64,000 nt of DNA, from positions 62,001 to 126,000 of the forward strand of contig JACKBI010000006.1 in assembly GCA_020634615.1 (NCBI GenBank). The letters run 5' to 3'. The position numbers and the translations under genes are program-made. The notes below the pieces were generated by a model. That model made no database searches. It had not been told where the DNA came from and saw only the letters and a program-made list of their open reading frames with translations. Shown here piece by piece: positions 1 to 8,881 of the stretch (positions are counted from its first letter, which is position 1; each line of letters starts with the position of its first letter). This DNA comes from Anaerolineales bacterium. Its GTDB lineage: Bacteria; Chloroflexota; Anaerolineae; JAAEKA01.

Positions 1-2
1 AT

Positions 3-1238
3 GGAAGCGAACTGCCTCTTTCCCAGAGCACCTACCTGGGCATCTTGCATCGCAATGATCGTGAGGCGCGGCGCAGCGCCTGGGAAAGCTACACCGACGG
101 TTACCTCGCGTTCAGGAACACGTTGGCCAGCAACCTGCTGACGTCCGTTCGCTCGTCGGTGTTCACTGCACGCGCCAGACGCCAGCCCACTACGCTGGAC
201 AGCGTGCTATTCAACGACAACATCCCGACCAGCGTTTTCTACAATCTGATCGATACCTTCCGCCGCCACCTGCCAACCTGGCATCGCTACTGGCGGCTGC
301 GCCGGCAGGCGCTGGGTGTGGACACGTTACATCCCTATGACATCTGGGCGCCGTTGGTGACCGATCCCCCCGAGATTCCGTTCGAGCAGGCGGTCGATTG
401 GGTGTGTGCTGCGCTGGCGCCGCTGGGAGACGACTACGTGCAGGTACTGCGCCGCGGGAGCCTGGAGGAACGCTGGATCGATGTCTTTCCCAACAAGGGC
501 AAGTCCAGCGGAGCGTTTTCGTCAGGCTCGCCCGGTACATTCCCCTTCATCATGATGAGCTACAGCGGCGAATCTGGCAGCATGGGCACGTTGGCGCACG
601 AATTGGGACATTCCATGCATTCATGGCATGTCTGGCAGACGCAGCCGGTGCTCTACGGCGACTACACGCTCTTTGCCGCCGAGGTGGCATCCAACTTCCA
701 TCAGGCCATGCTCAGAGGCTATCTCTTCAACCAGAACCTGCCGCGCGATTTGCAGATCGCCATCATTGAGGAGGCGATGAGCAACTTCCACCGCTACTTC
801 CTGGTCATGCCAACGCTGGCGCGCTTCGAGCTGGAGATTCACCAGCGGGTCGAGCAGGGGCGCGGCGCCACGGCGGACGAGATGATCGAGCTGCTGGCAG
901 GTTATTTTGCCGAGGGCTACGGTGATGAGATGAGCCTCGACCGCGAGCGGGTCGGTATCGGATGGGCCACGTTCCCGCACCTCTACGAGGACTACTACGT
1001 GTTCCAGTACGCCACTGGGATATCGGGCGCCAACGCACTGGCCAGCCGGATACTGGCCGGAACGCCGGGCGCCGCCGACAACTATCGCCGTTTCCTGCGC
1101 GCCGGCAGTTCCATGTACGCTCTGGACTCGCTCAAGCTGGCTGGCGTCGATCTGACAACACCTGAACCGGTCGAAGAGACCTATCAGGTGTTGTCGGGGC
1201 TTCTCGATCGTCTGGAACAACTGTTGGAGACTGCGTAG
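3..1238 (+). CDS. Oligoendopeptidase F-like M3 metallopeptidase, 5' truncated by window
   Basis: C-terminal 411 residues of a cytosolic zinc peptidase of the M3 family (thimet/PepF type) that cleaves short peptides. The frame is open to the window edge, so the true start lies upstream; a TTG at 45 is only an internal codon. The zinc site HELGH is encoded at 597-611, and the third-ligand glutamate is probably the E of AAEVASNFHQ about 30 residues later. The sequence before it (ERWIDVFPNKGKSSGAFSSG) and the C-terminal tyrosine-rich segment (YEDYYVFQYATGISGA) are typical of PepF. It ends 39 bp before the CLC gene on the same strand. Family assignment is firm; the exact peptide specificity cannot be read. 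Confidence 0.93.
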   Translation, partial: GSELPLSQSTYLGILHRNDREARRSAWESYTDGYLAFRNTLASNLLTSVRSSVFTARARRQPTTLDSVLFNDNIPTSVFYNLIDTFRRHLPTWHRYWRLRRQALGVDTLHPYDIWAPLVTDPPEIPFEQAVDWVCAALAPLGDDYVQVLRRGSLEERWIDVFPNKGKSSGAFSSGSPGTFPFIMMSYSGESGSMGTLAHELGHSMHSWHVWQTQPVLYGDYTLFAAEVASNFHQAMLRGYLFNQNLPRDLQIAIIEEAMSNFHRYFLVMPTLARFELEIHQRVEQGRGATADEMIELLAGYFAEGYGDEMSLDRERVGIGWATFPHLYEDYYVFQYATGISGANALASRILAGTPGAADNYRRFLRAGSSMYALDSLKLAGVDLTTPEPVEETYQVLSGLLDRLEQLLETA

Positions 1239-1277
1239 ACGTACTGCCCGGCAGTTGCGTCTCGCTGGAGACGGCAG

Positions 1278-3050
1278 GTGACTACCTCTCGCCTTAGCAG
1301 GCCGATCGGCGCTTTCACGCGTAACTTCAACGCCCACGAGCGGCGACTGGTCGTGCAAGTCGCAGTCATCGGGCTGGTGGTATGGGCAGTAACGTTTGCC
1401 CTCAAGACCGCGGTTCACTGGGTCTTCGACACGGTGATCGTTGGGGTCGAGGGTCTGCCGATTTTGGCGCTGATTCTCGTGCCGTTGACACTGGGCGCGC
1501 TGGGCACCACAGTCGTGGTGCTTTTTCGCTCCCGCACGATTCACTACCGTGACCGTGAGGGGATCATTCATCCGATCAACGATGTGGAAGGCGACGGCCT
1601 GGAGCGAGCCATCGCCCTCTATTTCGCATCGGAGCCGGCCATGGAGCAGGTGTTGCTGGGCAGGGCGGGCGTCGATGCGCGCTGGGATCTGCCGACTTTC
1701 AGCCTGGCTGCGCGCAAATTCCTGGCAACTCTGTTCACACTGGGCAGCGGCGGCAGCGGCGGTTTGGAAGCCAGCGTGACGCTGGTGGGAGAGAGTCTGG
1801 CCGCGGGTGTGTTCAAGCCGCGTCCCCAGTTCCACCTGCCGGCCAATGCGGGTTATCTCGATCGCTTGCGCCGCTGGTGGCGGCTGAACGACCCGGACGA
1901 CCTGCAGACGGCTCAACTGGCCGGCATTGCTGCGGCGGTTGCGACGTTACTCGGAACGCCCTTCGCGGCCGCGTTTTTCGCTATCGAAGTCATGTATCGC
2001 CGCCGTCCCATCATCGAAAAGCTGCTATTTGCGCTGATTGCCGCGCTGATTGCCTATTTCATGACCAACCTGGTCACCGGCCACCCCCTGCTTTTCAGAG
2101 TCACCATCACGACGCGACCTGTCTTCACAGTGCGCTACTACGCGGTGCTGATCCTGATGGCAGTGATCATCTCCGTGATCAGTATTCTGTTCATTCGTCT
2201 GCGGGCCTGGAGCGAGCACTGGTTTTACCTCAAGATCCCCAACGTGTGGGTACGGCACGTTAGCGGCGCGCTGTTGACAGGAGTCGCGGCGCTCATTGCT
2301 GTGCAGTTGACCGGTCAGAATCTGGCGTTGGTGCTGGGCACCGGGGACAGCGCGATCGAGGCGGCTCTGTTGGGCAAGTTGACAGTGGGTGTTGCCCTGG
2401 TTGCGTTGGTCGGCAAGCTGGTGGCAACGCTGGCCACGATCACGTCGGGTGGTTCGGCCGGTCTGCTGATTCCATCTATCTACTTTGGAACGATGGTGGC
2501 CGCTGCCCTGGCTCCGATTACCGGCATCCCGGCGGCGATCCTGGTGGTGCCAGCCATGACAGCCAGCCTGGGTGCGCTTGTCAATGTGCCTTTGGCGGCC
2601 GTGCTGTTCACCGTCGAAGGGTTCGGTTCACAGTTTATGATCCCCGGGCTGGTAGTGCTGCTGGTCAGCATGTTGCTGGTCCACGATAACAACATCTACC
2701 GGACGCAGCGGGAGACCTACGATTCACGCCAGGTGTTGCCCGGCTACAGCGTGCGGCGCATTCCGGTGCCGCCTGAGTGGGCCGGCAAGACACTGGTGGA
2801 TCTGCGGGTGCGCAACCGCTTCGATCTCAACGTCATTGGCATCATTGAGTCCTACCTGGAAGACGGCCAGATGCGCTACCAGGTGCGCTTCAATCCGCCG
2901 CTGGGCAAGCCGGTCGAGCTGGGCGACACCCTGATCGTGCTGGGCGAAGACGCTAAGCTGGATGCGCTGATGTCCAGCCCGGAAGTGACCCCTGCGCAAG
3001 ATGGCGCCGCCAGCGGGGACGATGACGCCAGACACACGTACCTGCGGTAG
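1278..3050 (+). CDS. CLC-family chloride channel/transporter with C-terminal TrkA-C domain
   Basis: 590-aa inner-membrane anion channel or H+/anion antiporter. Residues about 20-470 are polytopic. The filter region corresponding to GREGP reads GLEAS (162-166), so the gating glutamate appears kept as E164. GTPFAAAFFAIEVMY follows at 226-240, and the second filter motif is TSGGSAGLLIPSIYFG (389-404). Residues about 490-567 (VPPEWAGKTLVDLRVRNRF to LIVLGEDAKLDAL) form a TrkA-C/RCK-C ligand-binding domain, common in cytosolic tails of prokaryotic channels. The start is GTG, chosen because the next internal starts would cut the first helix region. The transported ion is not established; a fluoride CLC is not supported by the visible motifs. 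Confidence 0.9.
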   Translation: MTTSRLSRPIGAFTRNFNAHERRLVVQVAVIGLVVWAVTFALKTAVHWVFDTVIVGVEGLPILALILVPLTLGALGTTVVVLFRSRTIHYRDREGIIHPINDVEGDGLERAIALYFASEPAMEQVLLGRAGVDARWDLPTFSLAARKFLATLFTLGSGGSGGLEASVTLVGESLAAGVFKPRPQFHLPANAGYLDRLRRWWRLNDPDDLQTAQLAGIAAAVATLLGTPFAAAFFAIEVMYRRRPIIEKLLFALIAALIAYFMTNLVTGHPLLFRVTITTRPVFTVRYYAVLILMAVIISVISILFIRLRAWSEHWFYLKIPNVWVRHVSGALLTGVAALIAVQLTGQNLALVLGTGDSAIEAALLGKLTVGVALVALVGKLVATLATITSGGSAGLLIPSIYFGTMVAAALAPITGIPAAILVVPAMTASLGALVNVPLAAVLFTVEGFGSQFMIPGLVVLLVSMLLVHDNNIYRTQRETYDSRQVLPGYSVRRIPVPPEWAGKTLVDLRVRNRFDLNVIGIIESYLEDGQMRYQVRFNPPLGKPVELGDTLIVLGEDAKLDALMSSPEVTPAQDGAASGDDDARHTYLR

Positions 3051-3167
3051 GCGACTTCTTTTCTTCGGTTTTTTTGCCAGGAACAGGTTTCGCAACTCGA
3101 CCGGCAGTGCAGTACTACGATCCCCAACTACGTGAGGCCCGCCATTTTCAAGTTCGATGCAATTGGT

Positions 3168-3197
3168 TTGCGCATTTTCCCGCTACGCGGGTAGAAT
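3168..3197 (+). promoter_or_regulatory. Candidate sigma70 promoter for the transporter-Usp-kinase-YihY operon
   Basis: TTGCGC (3168-3173), an 18-bp spacer and TAGAAT (3192-3197) lie about 60 bp before the GTG at 3258, in the only sizeable gap before the four-gene run. The -35 is imperfect, so this is a moderate call. Confidence 0.4.
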
Positions 3198-3257
3198 CTC
3201 CCTGCTTCTTCATACGCCGACACGTCCGATTCCTTTGATCTGCTGTTATTCCCCACC

Positions 3258-4406
3258 GTGACCAATACTCCTTCTCCTTTGCCACCTGATCCGCACAACA
3301 GCCTGGAAACCGGTACGCCTGCGGTCGCGGGTCCGGTCGATGATCCGGGGCTGATGACTTCGCTGCGGCGGGTTCGCTGGGACAAGGTCGGATTGTTCAT
3401 TGTCAGCCTGTTCCTGTTCGTGCTGGCCATCAATTTGATGAAGGAAGGGGCGCGCGAGCTGGCGCCGCTGGTGCGCGATGTGTTCGACGTAAATTCGCCG
3501 GCCAACGCGCTGGGCTTTGGCTGGCTCTTCGCGTACCTGGTGATGAGTGGGTCGCCGGTTGCCGCGTCGGCGCTGGCGTTCTTCTCCGCTGGCGTGATCA
3601 ACCAGATCGAGACTTTCGCGATGATTACCGGCAGCCGCTTTGGCGCCAGTTTTATCGTCCTCTTCATCGGGTTCGTCTACGTTCTGCGTGGCCGCGACCG
3701 GTCTCAGGGGCTGAGCATGGGACTGCTTTCGCTGCTGGTGACTTTCTCGACCTACACAGTTGCACTGGTCATCGGCGTCTTCGTGCTCCAGTCGGGTACA
3801 CTGGACTGGTTTCAGCCATCCTCCGGTGCGCTGCTGTCCTCGATCTTCGATCTGGTATTCGATCCGATCATTGGACTGCTGCTCTCTTTCCTGCCGCGTT
3901 GGAGTCTGTTTGTGGTGGGGCTGGGCATCATTCTGGTGAGTTTCAATCTCTTCGATCGCTGTTTGCCAGAGATGAGCATCAAGGAAAGCCAGGTCGGTCG
4001 GGTATCGCGCATGGTGTACAAGCCCTGGGTGATGTTCCTGCTTGGCTCTGGCGTCACCATGATCTCGATGTCGGTCAGTGTTTCGCTCAGCATCCTGGTG
4101 CCGCTGAGCAACCGCGGCTTTGTTCGCCGCGAAAACGTGATTCCCTATATCATGGGCGCCAACATTACAACCTTTATCGACACCTTGCTGGCCGCAGTTT
4201 TATTGAACAATCCCGATGCATTCACCGTGGTTCTGGTGGAGATGTTGTCGGTCGGATTCGTAAGCGCTTTGATACTGATCTTCTTCTTTAGCAACTATCA
4301 GCGGTGGATGCTGTCTGTCGTCAACTGGATCGTCGAGAGCAACCGCAATCTGGCCGTTTTCATGTTCACCATCTTCGCTATTCCCATCATTCTGCTATTG
4401 ATCTGA
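3258..4406 (+). CDS. Na+/phosphate-cotransporter-type membrane protein
   Basis: 382-aa polytopic protein resembling the Na/Pi cotransporter (PF02690) fold. A cytosolic N-terminal tail of about 45 residues precedes helices carrying two inverted-repeat signatures: GSPVAASALAFFSAG (about 98-112) and GANITTFIDTLLAA in the C-terminal half. A pair of such glycine/serine-threonine motifs is the mark of this family. The GTG at 3258 has no clear Shine-Dalgarno; an ATG at 3354 would remove only the tail and cannot be excluded. It leads a same-strand run (Usp 13 bp later, glycerate kinase, YihY). Phosphate or another anion as substrate is inferred from the family. Confidence 0.72.
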   Translation: MTNTPSPLPPDPHNSLETGTPAVAGPVDDPGLMTSLRRVRWDKVGLFIVSLFLFVLAINLMKEGARELAPLVRDVFDVNSPANALGFGWLFAYLVMSGSPVAASALAFFSAGVINQIETFAMITGSRFGASFIVLFIGFVYVLRGRDRSQGLSMGLLSLLVTFSTYTVALVIGVFVLQSGTLDWFQPSSGALLSSIFDLVFDPIIGLLLSFLPRWSLFVVGLGIILVSFNLFDRCLPEMSIKESQVGRVSRMVYKPWVMFLLGSGVTMISMSVSVSLSILVPLSNRGFVRRENVIPYIMGANITTFIDTLLAAVLLNNPDAFTVVLVEMLSVGFVSALILIFFFSNYQRWMLSVVNWIVESNRNLAVFMFTIFAIPIILLLI

Positions 4407-4419
4407 CAGGTACTGTACG

Positions 4420-5241
4420 ATGAGAATTCTGATGACCACCGGCGGTTCTTCCCATTCCGACGCGGCCCTGCGATTTGGTTTGCAGGTCCTGCAGCCGACC
4501 ATGGACGCGCCAACACTCCTGACCGTTGTCAAACGCCCGGAGGACCGGCCGCGCGGCCAGCAACTGCTGGAGCAAGCAGCACGCTTGTTTACCGATTCTC
4601 AGCCTGCTGTTAATCTGAAGGTGCGTGTCGGCCATGCGCCCGAAGAGATCGTCACAGAAGCAAAGGAAGGCGACTATGATCTGGTAATCGTCGGTGAGCG
4701 CCAGACCCACGGACTCATGACACGCGTGCTTGGTTCCACAGCGGTGCACGTCGTGGAGAACGCCCCCTGTTCCGTTATCATTGCGAAGGGCAAGATCGGG
4801 CAAATCCGCCGCATCCTGCTGTGTGACAGCGGCGGCCTGCAGCCGGATATCCTGACCCGCTTCACAATCAGCCTGGCAGAGCGCATCACCGGCGAGGAAA
4901 GTGTCACCGTGTTGCATGTGATGTCACAGATCACAGCCGCGTCCGGTGTTCCCGACGACCAGCTCAGAGCCGACGCCAACGAGTTGATCGAGGCGCGCGC
5001 TCCCGAAGGGGAATGGTTGGAGCGTGATCTGGCCTTGTTGGCCGTGCCGCAGATCCAACCGAGAGCCAAGGTGCGTCATGGCACGGTGATCGATGAGATA
5101 CTGGATGAAGCGCAAGAGGGAGACTACGATCTGGTAGTGGTCGGCGCCCATCGTGACGCAGGCTGGCAGCGCTGGCTGCTGGAGGATATCACTCATAAGG
5201 TGATCACGCTGTTGGATCGGCCCGTGCTGGTCGTGCGCTGA
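4420..5241 (+). CDS. Tandem universal stress protein (two UspA domains)
   Basis: 273-aa soluble protein made of two UspA folds, about 1-127 and 128-273. Each half has the beta-strand end YDLVIVGE / YDLVVVGAH and the closing strand CSVIIAKG / RPVLVVR. The nucleotide-loop pattern G-x2-G-x9-G-S/T is only partly kept in the first half (GERQTHGLMTRVLGST) and is lost in the second (GAHRDAGWQRWLLED), so any ATP binding would be limited to the first domain. It sits 13 bp after the transporter gene and 3 bp before the glycerate kinase, so co-transcription is very likely. Such double Usps are often coupled to transporters; a regulatory role here is inference. Confidence 0.88.
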   Translation: MRILMTTGGSSHSDAALRFGLQVLQPTMDAPTLLTVVKRPEDRPRGQQLLEQAARLFTDSQPAVNLKVRVGHAPEEIVTEAKEGDYDLVIVGERQTHGLMTRVLGSTAVHVVENAPCSVIIAKGKIGQIRRILLCDSGGLQPDILTRFTISLAERITGEESVTVLHVMSQITAASGVPDDQLRADANELIEARAPEGEWLERDLALLAVPQIQPRAKVRHGTVIDEILDEAQEGDYDLVVVGAHRDAGWQRWLLEDITHKVITLLDRPVLVVR

Positions 5242-5244
5242 ACA

Positions 5245-6630
5245 ATGATGAGTGCCACTCGTTTCAATCCGGCGATACTCATTTCAGACCCGCAACGGCG
5301 GGCGCGTATCCTGCCGATTCTTGATGCTGCCCTGGACGCGGTCGATCCTGGGGCGGCAGTTCAGCGCATGTTGACTCGCGAAGGGGACCTGTTGCGCATA
5401 GCCGGCAGGTTGTGGGACCTCCATACGTTTCAAAACGTCACTGTGCTGAGTTTTGGCAAGGCCGCAGTGACCATGACAGGCGCTCTGTGCGAGCTGCTGG
5501 GTGACCGCATCAGCGCAGGGATCGCGCTGACCAAGGTCGGACATGCAGCCGGCCGAGAGCAGTTGCCCGCCAGCATCGCCGTGTTAGAGGCTGGCCACCC
5601 GGTCCCCGATGAGGCTGGCGTCGCGGCCTCGCGGCGAATCGCCGAACTGGCCGAGCAGGCTGCCCATGATGATCTTGTCATTTGTCTCGTCTCCGGCGGG
5701 GGTTCAGCGCTGTTGACCTATCCGGCTCCCGGCTTGAGCCTGGCTGACTTGCAGGCAACCACCGAAGCGTTGCTGAGATGCGGCGCGACCATCGACCAGA
5801 TCAACACGCTGCGCAAGCATCTGGAAGTGTTGAAAGGCGGCCAGTTGGCGCGGCTGGTCGCTCCGGCCAAACTGATCACGCTGGTCCTGTCGGACGTGGT
5901 CGGCAGCCCGCTGGATGTCATCGCCTCCGGGCCGACCGTGCCCGACCGTTCCACGTGGGCCGACGCGTCGCGGGTAGTTGAAAACCACAGCCTGACTGCC
6001 GTCTTGCCGCCGGCAGTTATCGACCGTCTGCGGGCTGGGCTGGCGGGCAAGATCCCCGATACGCCCAAGACCGGCGATCCGAGCTTTGCCGACAGTCGGA
6101 CGGTTGTGGTAGCCGACAACGCTTTGGCAGCCGAGGCCGCTGCGGCAGCAGCGCAGCGTGGCGGGTTCAATTCGCAGGTGTTGACGACCTTCCTGGAAGG
6201 AGAAGCCAGGGAGGTTGCGCGGTTTGCGGTGGCATTGGCGAGAGAGGTGGCCGTTCACCAGCGGCCGCTGGCTCCGCCGGCCTGCCTGATCCTTGGAGGA
6301 GAGACGACGGTAACGATCCACGGCCAGGGCAAAGGTGGGCGGAATCAAGAGCTGGCGCTGGCCGCCGCATTGCAGTTGCAGTCCATCGCCCACGGCCAAC
6401 GCGTGGTCATCGTCTCGCTGGCCACCGACGGCAGTGATGGTCCCACCGACGCGGCTGGCGGCATGGTCGACGCCGGGACGGTTGCGCGCGGGAGCGCTGC
6501 CGGCTTGCACGCCGCCGACCATCTCAGCAACAACGACGCGTATCCCTTTCTTGCCGCGACGGACGATCTATTACTTTGCGGTCCGACACAGACCAACGTC
6601 AACGACCTGATTTTTGTCTTTGTATTTTGA
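5245..6630 (+). CDS. Glycerate 2-kinase (GckA/TtuD, MOFRL family)
   Basis: 461-aa cytosolic kinase expected to convert D-glycerate to 2-phosphoglycerate using ATP. Landmarks are LSFGKAAVTMTGAL near residue 70, CLVSGGGSALLTYPAPGLSLADL (glycine-rich loop, about 147), IDQINTLRKHLEVLKGGQLA, LSDVVGSPLDVIASGPTVPD, and the C-terminal MOFRL region GKGGRNQELALAAAL, LATDGSDGPTDAAGG and the final TNVNDLIFVF. The length matches the family (about 420-460). It begins 3 bp after the Usp stop and ends 3 bp before yihY, consistent with an operon. The double ATG at 5245/5248 leaves the start ambiguous by one codon. Confidence 0.92.
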   Translation: MMSATRFNPAILISDPQRRARILPILDAALDAVDPGAAVQRMLTREGDLLRIAGRLWDLHTFQNVTVLSFGKAAVTMTGALCELLGDRISAGIALTKVGHAAGREQLPASIAVLEAGHPVPDEAGVAASRRIAELAEQAAHDDLVICLVSGGGSALLTYPAPGLSLADLQATTEALLRCGATIDQINTLRKHLEVLKGGQLARLVAPAKLITLVLSDVVGSPLDVIASGPTVPDRSTWADASRVVENHSLTAVLPPAVIDRLRAGLAGKIPDTPKTGDPSFADSRTVVVADNALAAEAAAAAAQRGGFNSQVLTTFLEGEAREVARFAVALAREVAVHQRPLAPPACLILGGETTVTIHGQGKGGRNQELALAAALQLQSIAHGQRVVIVSLATDGSDGPTDAAGGMVDAGTVARGSAAGLHAADHLSNNDAYPFLAATDDLLLCGPTQTNVNDLIFVFVF

Positions 6631-6633
6631 ACC

Positions 6634-7548
6634 ATGGCGGATGAGAACGTAGTCACGCGTGCTACGCAACGGCTCGAGGCGCTGTTCAACCGGGCTGACG
6701 GCGCGACCGGCGGATGGCTGGGCACGCTGCGCAGCGCATGGGATAATTTCACACGCGCGCGCGGTACGCAGGCGTCGGCAGCAGTCGCCTACTACGCGAT
6801 GTTCTCACTTTTCCCCATGTTAATGGTGATGGTCGTCTTGTTGAGCTATCTGGTGGACGCCGCGACCGCGCAGCATCTGGTATTCACGCTCGCGACGCGG
6901 TTTCTTCCAAGCGATTCCGGTATCGCCTCGCTGGTCACCGACACGTTCGCCGGGATCTATTCCCAACGGGGTCCGGTGGGGTTGATCGGTCTGGTTGCTC
7001 TGTTGTGGTCGGCATCCGGTGTCTTCACCACATTGACGTTCAACATCGATCTCGCCTGGAGCAAGACACGTCTACCAAACGCGCTCAAGGCTCGCCTGAT
7101 CGGACTGCTGCTGATACTGCTGTTGTTCGGGGCGCTGCTGCTGGCCCTTGTTCTTTCTACGGTGTCGGGCGCACTTGCAGCACTGCCGACTCTTTTTGCT
7201 TTTCTGGGCATCGATCCTGAGTTGGGGCGATTGGGGACGCTACGGGTGGTGTCGATCGCGGTGACGGTCGTTGTCTACACCGGCTTGTATCGCTTGATAC
7301 CCAACCGCTACGTCCCCTGGCGCGCAGCTGTCGTGCCGGCGCTGCTGGCCGCGCTGGCCTCCCAGATCGTCAACGCCGGCTACTCATGGTATCTCAGCAG
7401 CGGCTTCTCGCGCTATGAGTTGCTTTATGGCCCCCTGACCACCATCATCGTGTTGATGTTCTGGTTTTACCTGACCGTGCTGATCATCCTCGTCGGTGCA
7501 CATCTGGGTGCAGCCCTCGCCGGGCGCATGGACGGCAACGGTTCGTAG
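6634..7548 (+). CDS. YihY/BrkB-family membrane protein
   Basis: 304-aa inner-membrane protein of the YihY/virulence-factor BrkB family (function unresolved; not RNase BN). After a soluble stretch, the conserved entry QASAAVAYYAMFSLFPMLMV starts the first helix (about residue 47). Further landmarks are GLIGLVALLWSASGVFTTL, the YRLIPNRYVPWRAAVVPALLAA motif and the final SRYELLYGPLTTIIVLMFWFYLTVLIILVGAHLGA. Six or so helices are expected. It is the last gene of the run beginning at 3258. Its TAG stop lies inside the left arm of the inverted-repeat element that starts at 7541. Confidence 0.9.
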   Translation: MADENVVTRATQRLEALFNRADGATGGWLGTLRSAWDNFTRARGTQASAAVAYYAMFSLFPMLMVMVVLLSYLVDAATAQHLVFTLATRFLPSDSGIASLVTDTFAGIYSQRGPVGLIGLVALLWSASGVFTTLTFNIDLAWSKTRLPNALKARLIGLLLILLLFGALLLALVLSTVSGALAALPTLFAFLGIDPELGRLGTLRVVSIAVTVVVYTGLYRLIPNRYVPWRAAVVPALLAALASQIVNAGYSWYLSSGFSRYELLYGPLTTIIVLMFWFYLTVLIILVGAHLGAALAGRMDGNGS

Positions 7549-7785
7549 TAGCGGCTTCAGCCGCCTCCGGAGGCGGCTGATGAAAGTTAAGAAAATGAAC
7601 CGGCAATTGCATCGTGACGCTCGCCGGAGGCTGAAAGCCGTCCGGCTACAACGTGAAAGGCCCTGCGGGCCTGGATTCCAGCCCCAGAAGGGGCTTCCAC
7701 CTTGTAGCCCGATCCGTTTTACGGTCGGTCGGGCTGGGCGATTACCGGGTTAAAATCTTAACTTTCATCAGCCGCTACTACGAAC
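7541..7785. repeat. 245-bp element with long terminal inverted repeats and nested hairpins
   Basis: The ends are inverted copies: GTTCGTAGTAGCGGC at 7541 and its complement ending at 7785. Both arms continue into TGATGAAAGTTAAGA. The left arm carries an extra self-complementary insert of about 22 bp (7556-7577), and the right arm lacks it. Inside, CCGGCTACAACGTG pairs with CACCTTGTAGCCCG, and small hairpins (GGCCCTGCGGGCC, AGCCCCAGAAGGGGCT) fill the centre. The element lies exactly between convergent genes and encodes no protein. It looks like a MITE-sized or REP-cluster mobile element; no target-site duplication is obvious. It could also act as a bidirectional terminator. Confidence 0.75.
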
Positions 7786-7791
7786 CTAGTG

Positions 7792-8373
7792 CTAATTGAC
7801 CGTTATCAACGCGCGCAGCTTCTCCAGCGTGGCCGGTCCGATCCCCTTGACCTCGGTGATTGCCTCGATTGTAGCAAATGGCCCGTTTGCGTCGCGGTAG
7901 GCGATGATCGCTTCAGCGGTCTTTGGTCCTATCCCCGGCAGCGTTTCCAGATCGACTGCCGAGGCCGTATTGATGTTGATGAGAGTGGACGCCGCGCTGT
8001 TGGTGGGCACGGCGCCGGTGATCTCGTCGGTGCTAGCCGGGATCCGGTCACTCCCAGACGCGGCAGGGGCATTGTCTTCCTCCCCTGTTTCGAGCACCAC
8101 AACGCCAGCGCGCGCAGCCGCCGTCACCGAAGGCGCCGCAGTTGCACTGGGAGACGTGGTTGCGGTAGGTTCGGTGGTAGGTGTTGGTGTGGACGTGGGA
8201 GCGGGTGTTGCCGTCGCGGGCGGTGGCTGAACTGCGAAGGCAATCTGTTGCGGCCGGCCGCGCGCCAGTGTGAATCCACCCCAGACGACCGTCCAAAACA
8301 GCGTCGTGAGGATCACCGTCAAAGCCACCAGCTTGCCGCGCCCAGGCGGCTGTGGATCGGTTGTCCCTGCCAT
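7792..8373 (-). CDS. ComEA-like helix-hairpin-helix protein with membrane anchor
   Basis: 193-aa protein: a short cytosolic tail, one transmembrane helix (KLVALTVILTTLFWTVVWGGF), a long Thr/Pro/Ala-rich linker (about 50-120), then two helix-hairpin-helix motifs at the C-terminus (ININTASAVDLETLPGIGPK and FATIEAITEVKGIGPATLEK). This is the layout of ComEA, the DNA receptor in transformation, or of related HhH DNA-binding exporters. The start at 8373 was chosen over the ATG at 8394 because GGGAGG stands 7 nt before it. No comEC is in the window, so a role in DNA uptake is inferred from family only. It follows the 8395 gene on the same strand. Confidence 0.85.
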   Translation of the reverse strand: MAGTTDPQPPGRGKLVALTVILTTLFWTVVWGGFTLARGRPQQIAFAVQPPPATATPAPTSTPTPTTEPTATTSPSATAAPSVTAAARAGVVVLETGEEDNAPAASGSDRIPASTDEITGAVPTNSAASTLININTASAVDLETLPGIGPKTAEAIIAYRDANGPFATIEAITEVKGIGPATLEKLRALITVN

Positions 8374-8394
8374 GGAATCCCTCCCGGCAATCAT

Positions 8395-8757
8395 CTATTC
8401 GTTATGAACTGGCGGCGCCTCAGCTACGAATGCGAGATCCGCCAGCAATGTCTCGGGCGCCAGTTCTGGGCCAATCTGTCCGGTTACAGTGACTGTGTGC
8501 CGGTATTCATGTTGGGCGGCATAGCTACGGTCATCGATCTCAATATCCGACCAGGCGTCGGCGGCCAATGGCCGCGCGGCGACGAAACGAAAACGAGCGG
8601 CGCGGTCGATCACCAGTGACCAGACCACGTCGCCCTGCTCCAACCGGGCCGCGACTTCGCCCAGCGTCTCGCTGGTAATCGCTTCCCAGCCAGCCGCCCG
8701 CAGAGCGTCGTGCCACATGGCGAGAAGGCTGGCAGCCGGTTGAGTCTGTGGTGACAT
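8395..8757 (-). CDS. Hypothetical protein (120 aa)
   Basis: I do not recognise this family. The protein is soluble, with an N-terminal amphipathic stretch (PAASLLAMWHDALRAAGWEAI), a central part VVWSLVIDRAARFRFVAARPLA that looks like beta-strands, and an acidic tail. No signal peptide or membrane helix is visible. ATG at 8757 is preferred over the TTG at 8781, but neither has a convincing ribosome-binding site. Its stop codon abuts the comEA-like gene, whose alternative ATG at 8394 directly follows it, so the two are probably co-expressed. Confidence 0.6.
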   Translation of the reverse strand: MSPQTQPAASLLAMWHDALRAAGWEAITSETLGEVAARLEQGDVVWSLVIDRAARFRFVAARPLAADAWSDIEIDDRSYAAQHEYRHTVTVTGQIGPELAPETLLADLAFVAEAPPVHNE

Positions 8758-8881
8758 AGGTCGGAAAACTATCGTTGCCAATGTTGGCTGTGCCGTAGCC
8801 CGCCGCAGAGGTGAGAGTTACTTTGCCGCTGAAACAGGATAGCGCCGAAAAGTAACTCTCACCGGTGTTTGTTCAAAAGGA

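Noticed and set aside
621..1916. Long minus-strand ORF (431 aa) opposite the peptidase and CLC genes
   Set aside because: It spans two clearly coding plus-strand genes, has Gln/Arg/His-rich shadow composition and no recognisable motif.
1278..3050. Fluoride-specific CLC
   Set aside because: The filter regions do not show the fluoride-CLC pattern I would expect, and the TrkA-C tail is typical of other CLCs.
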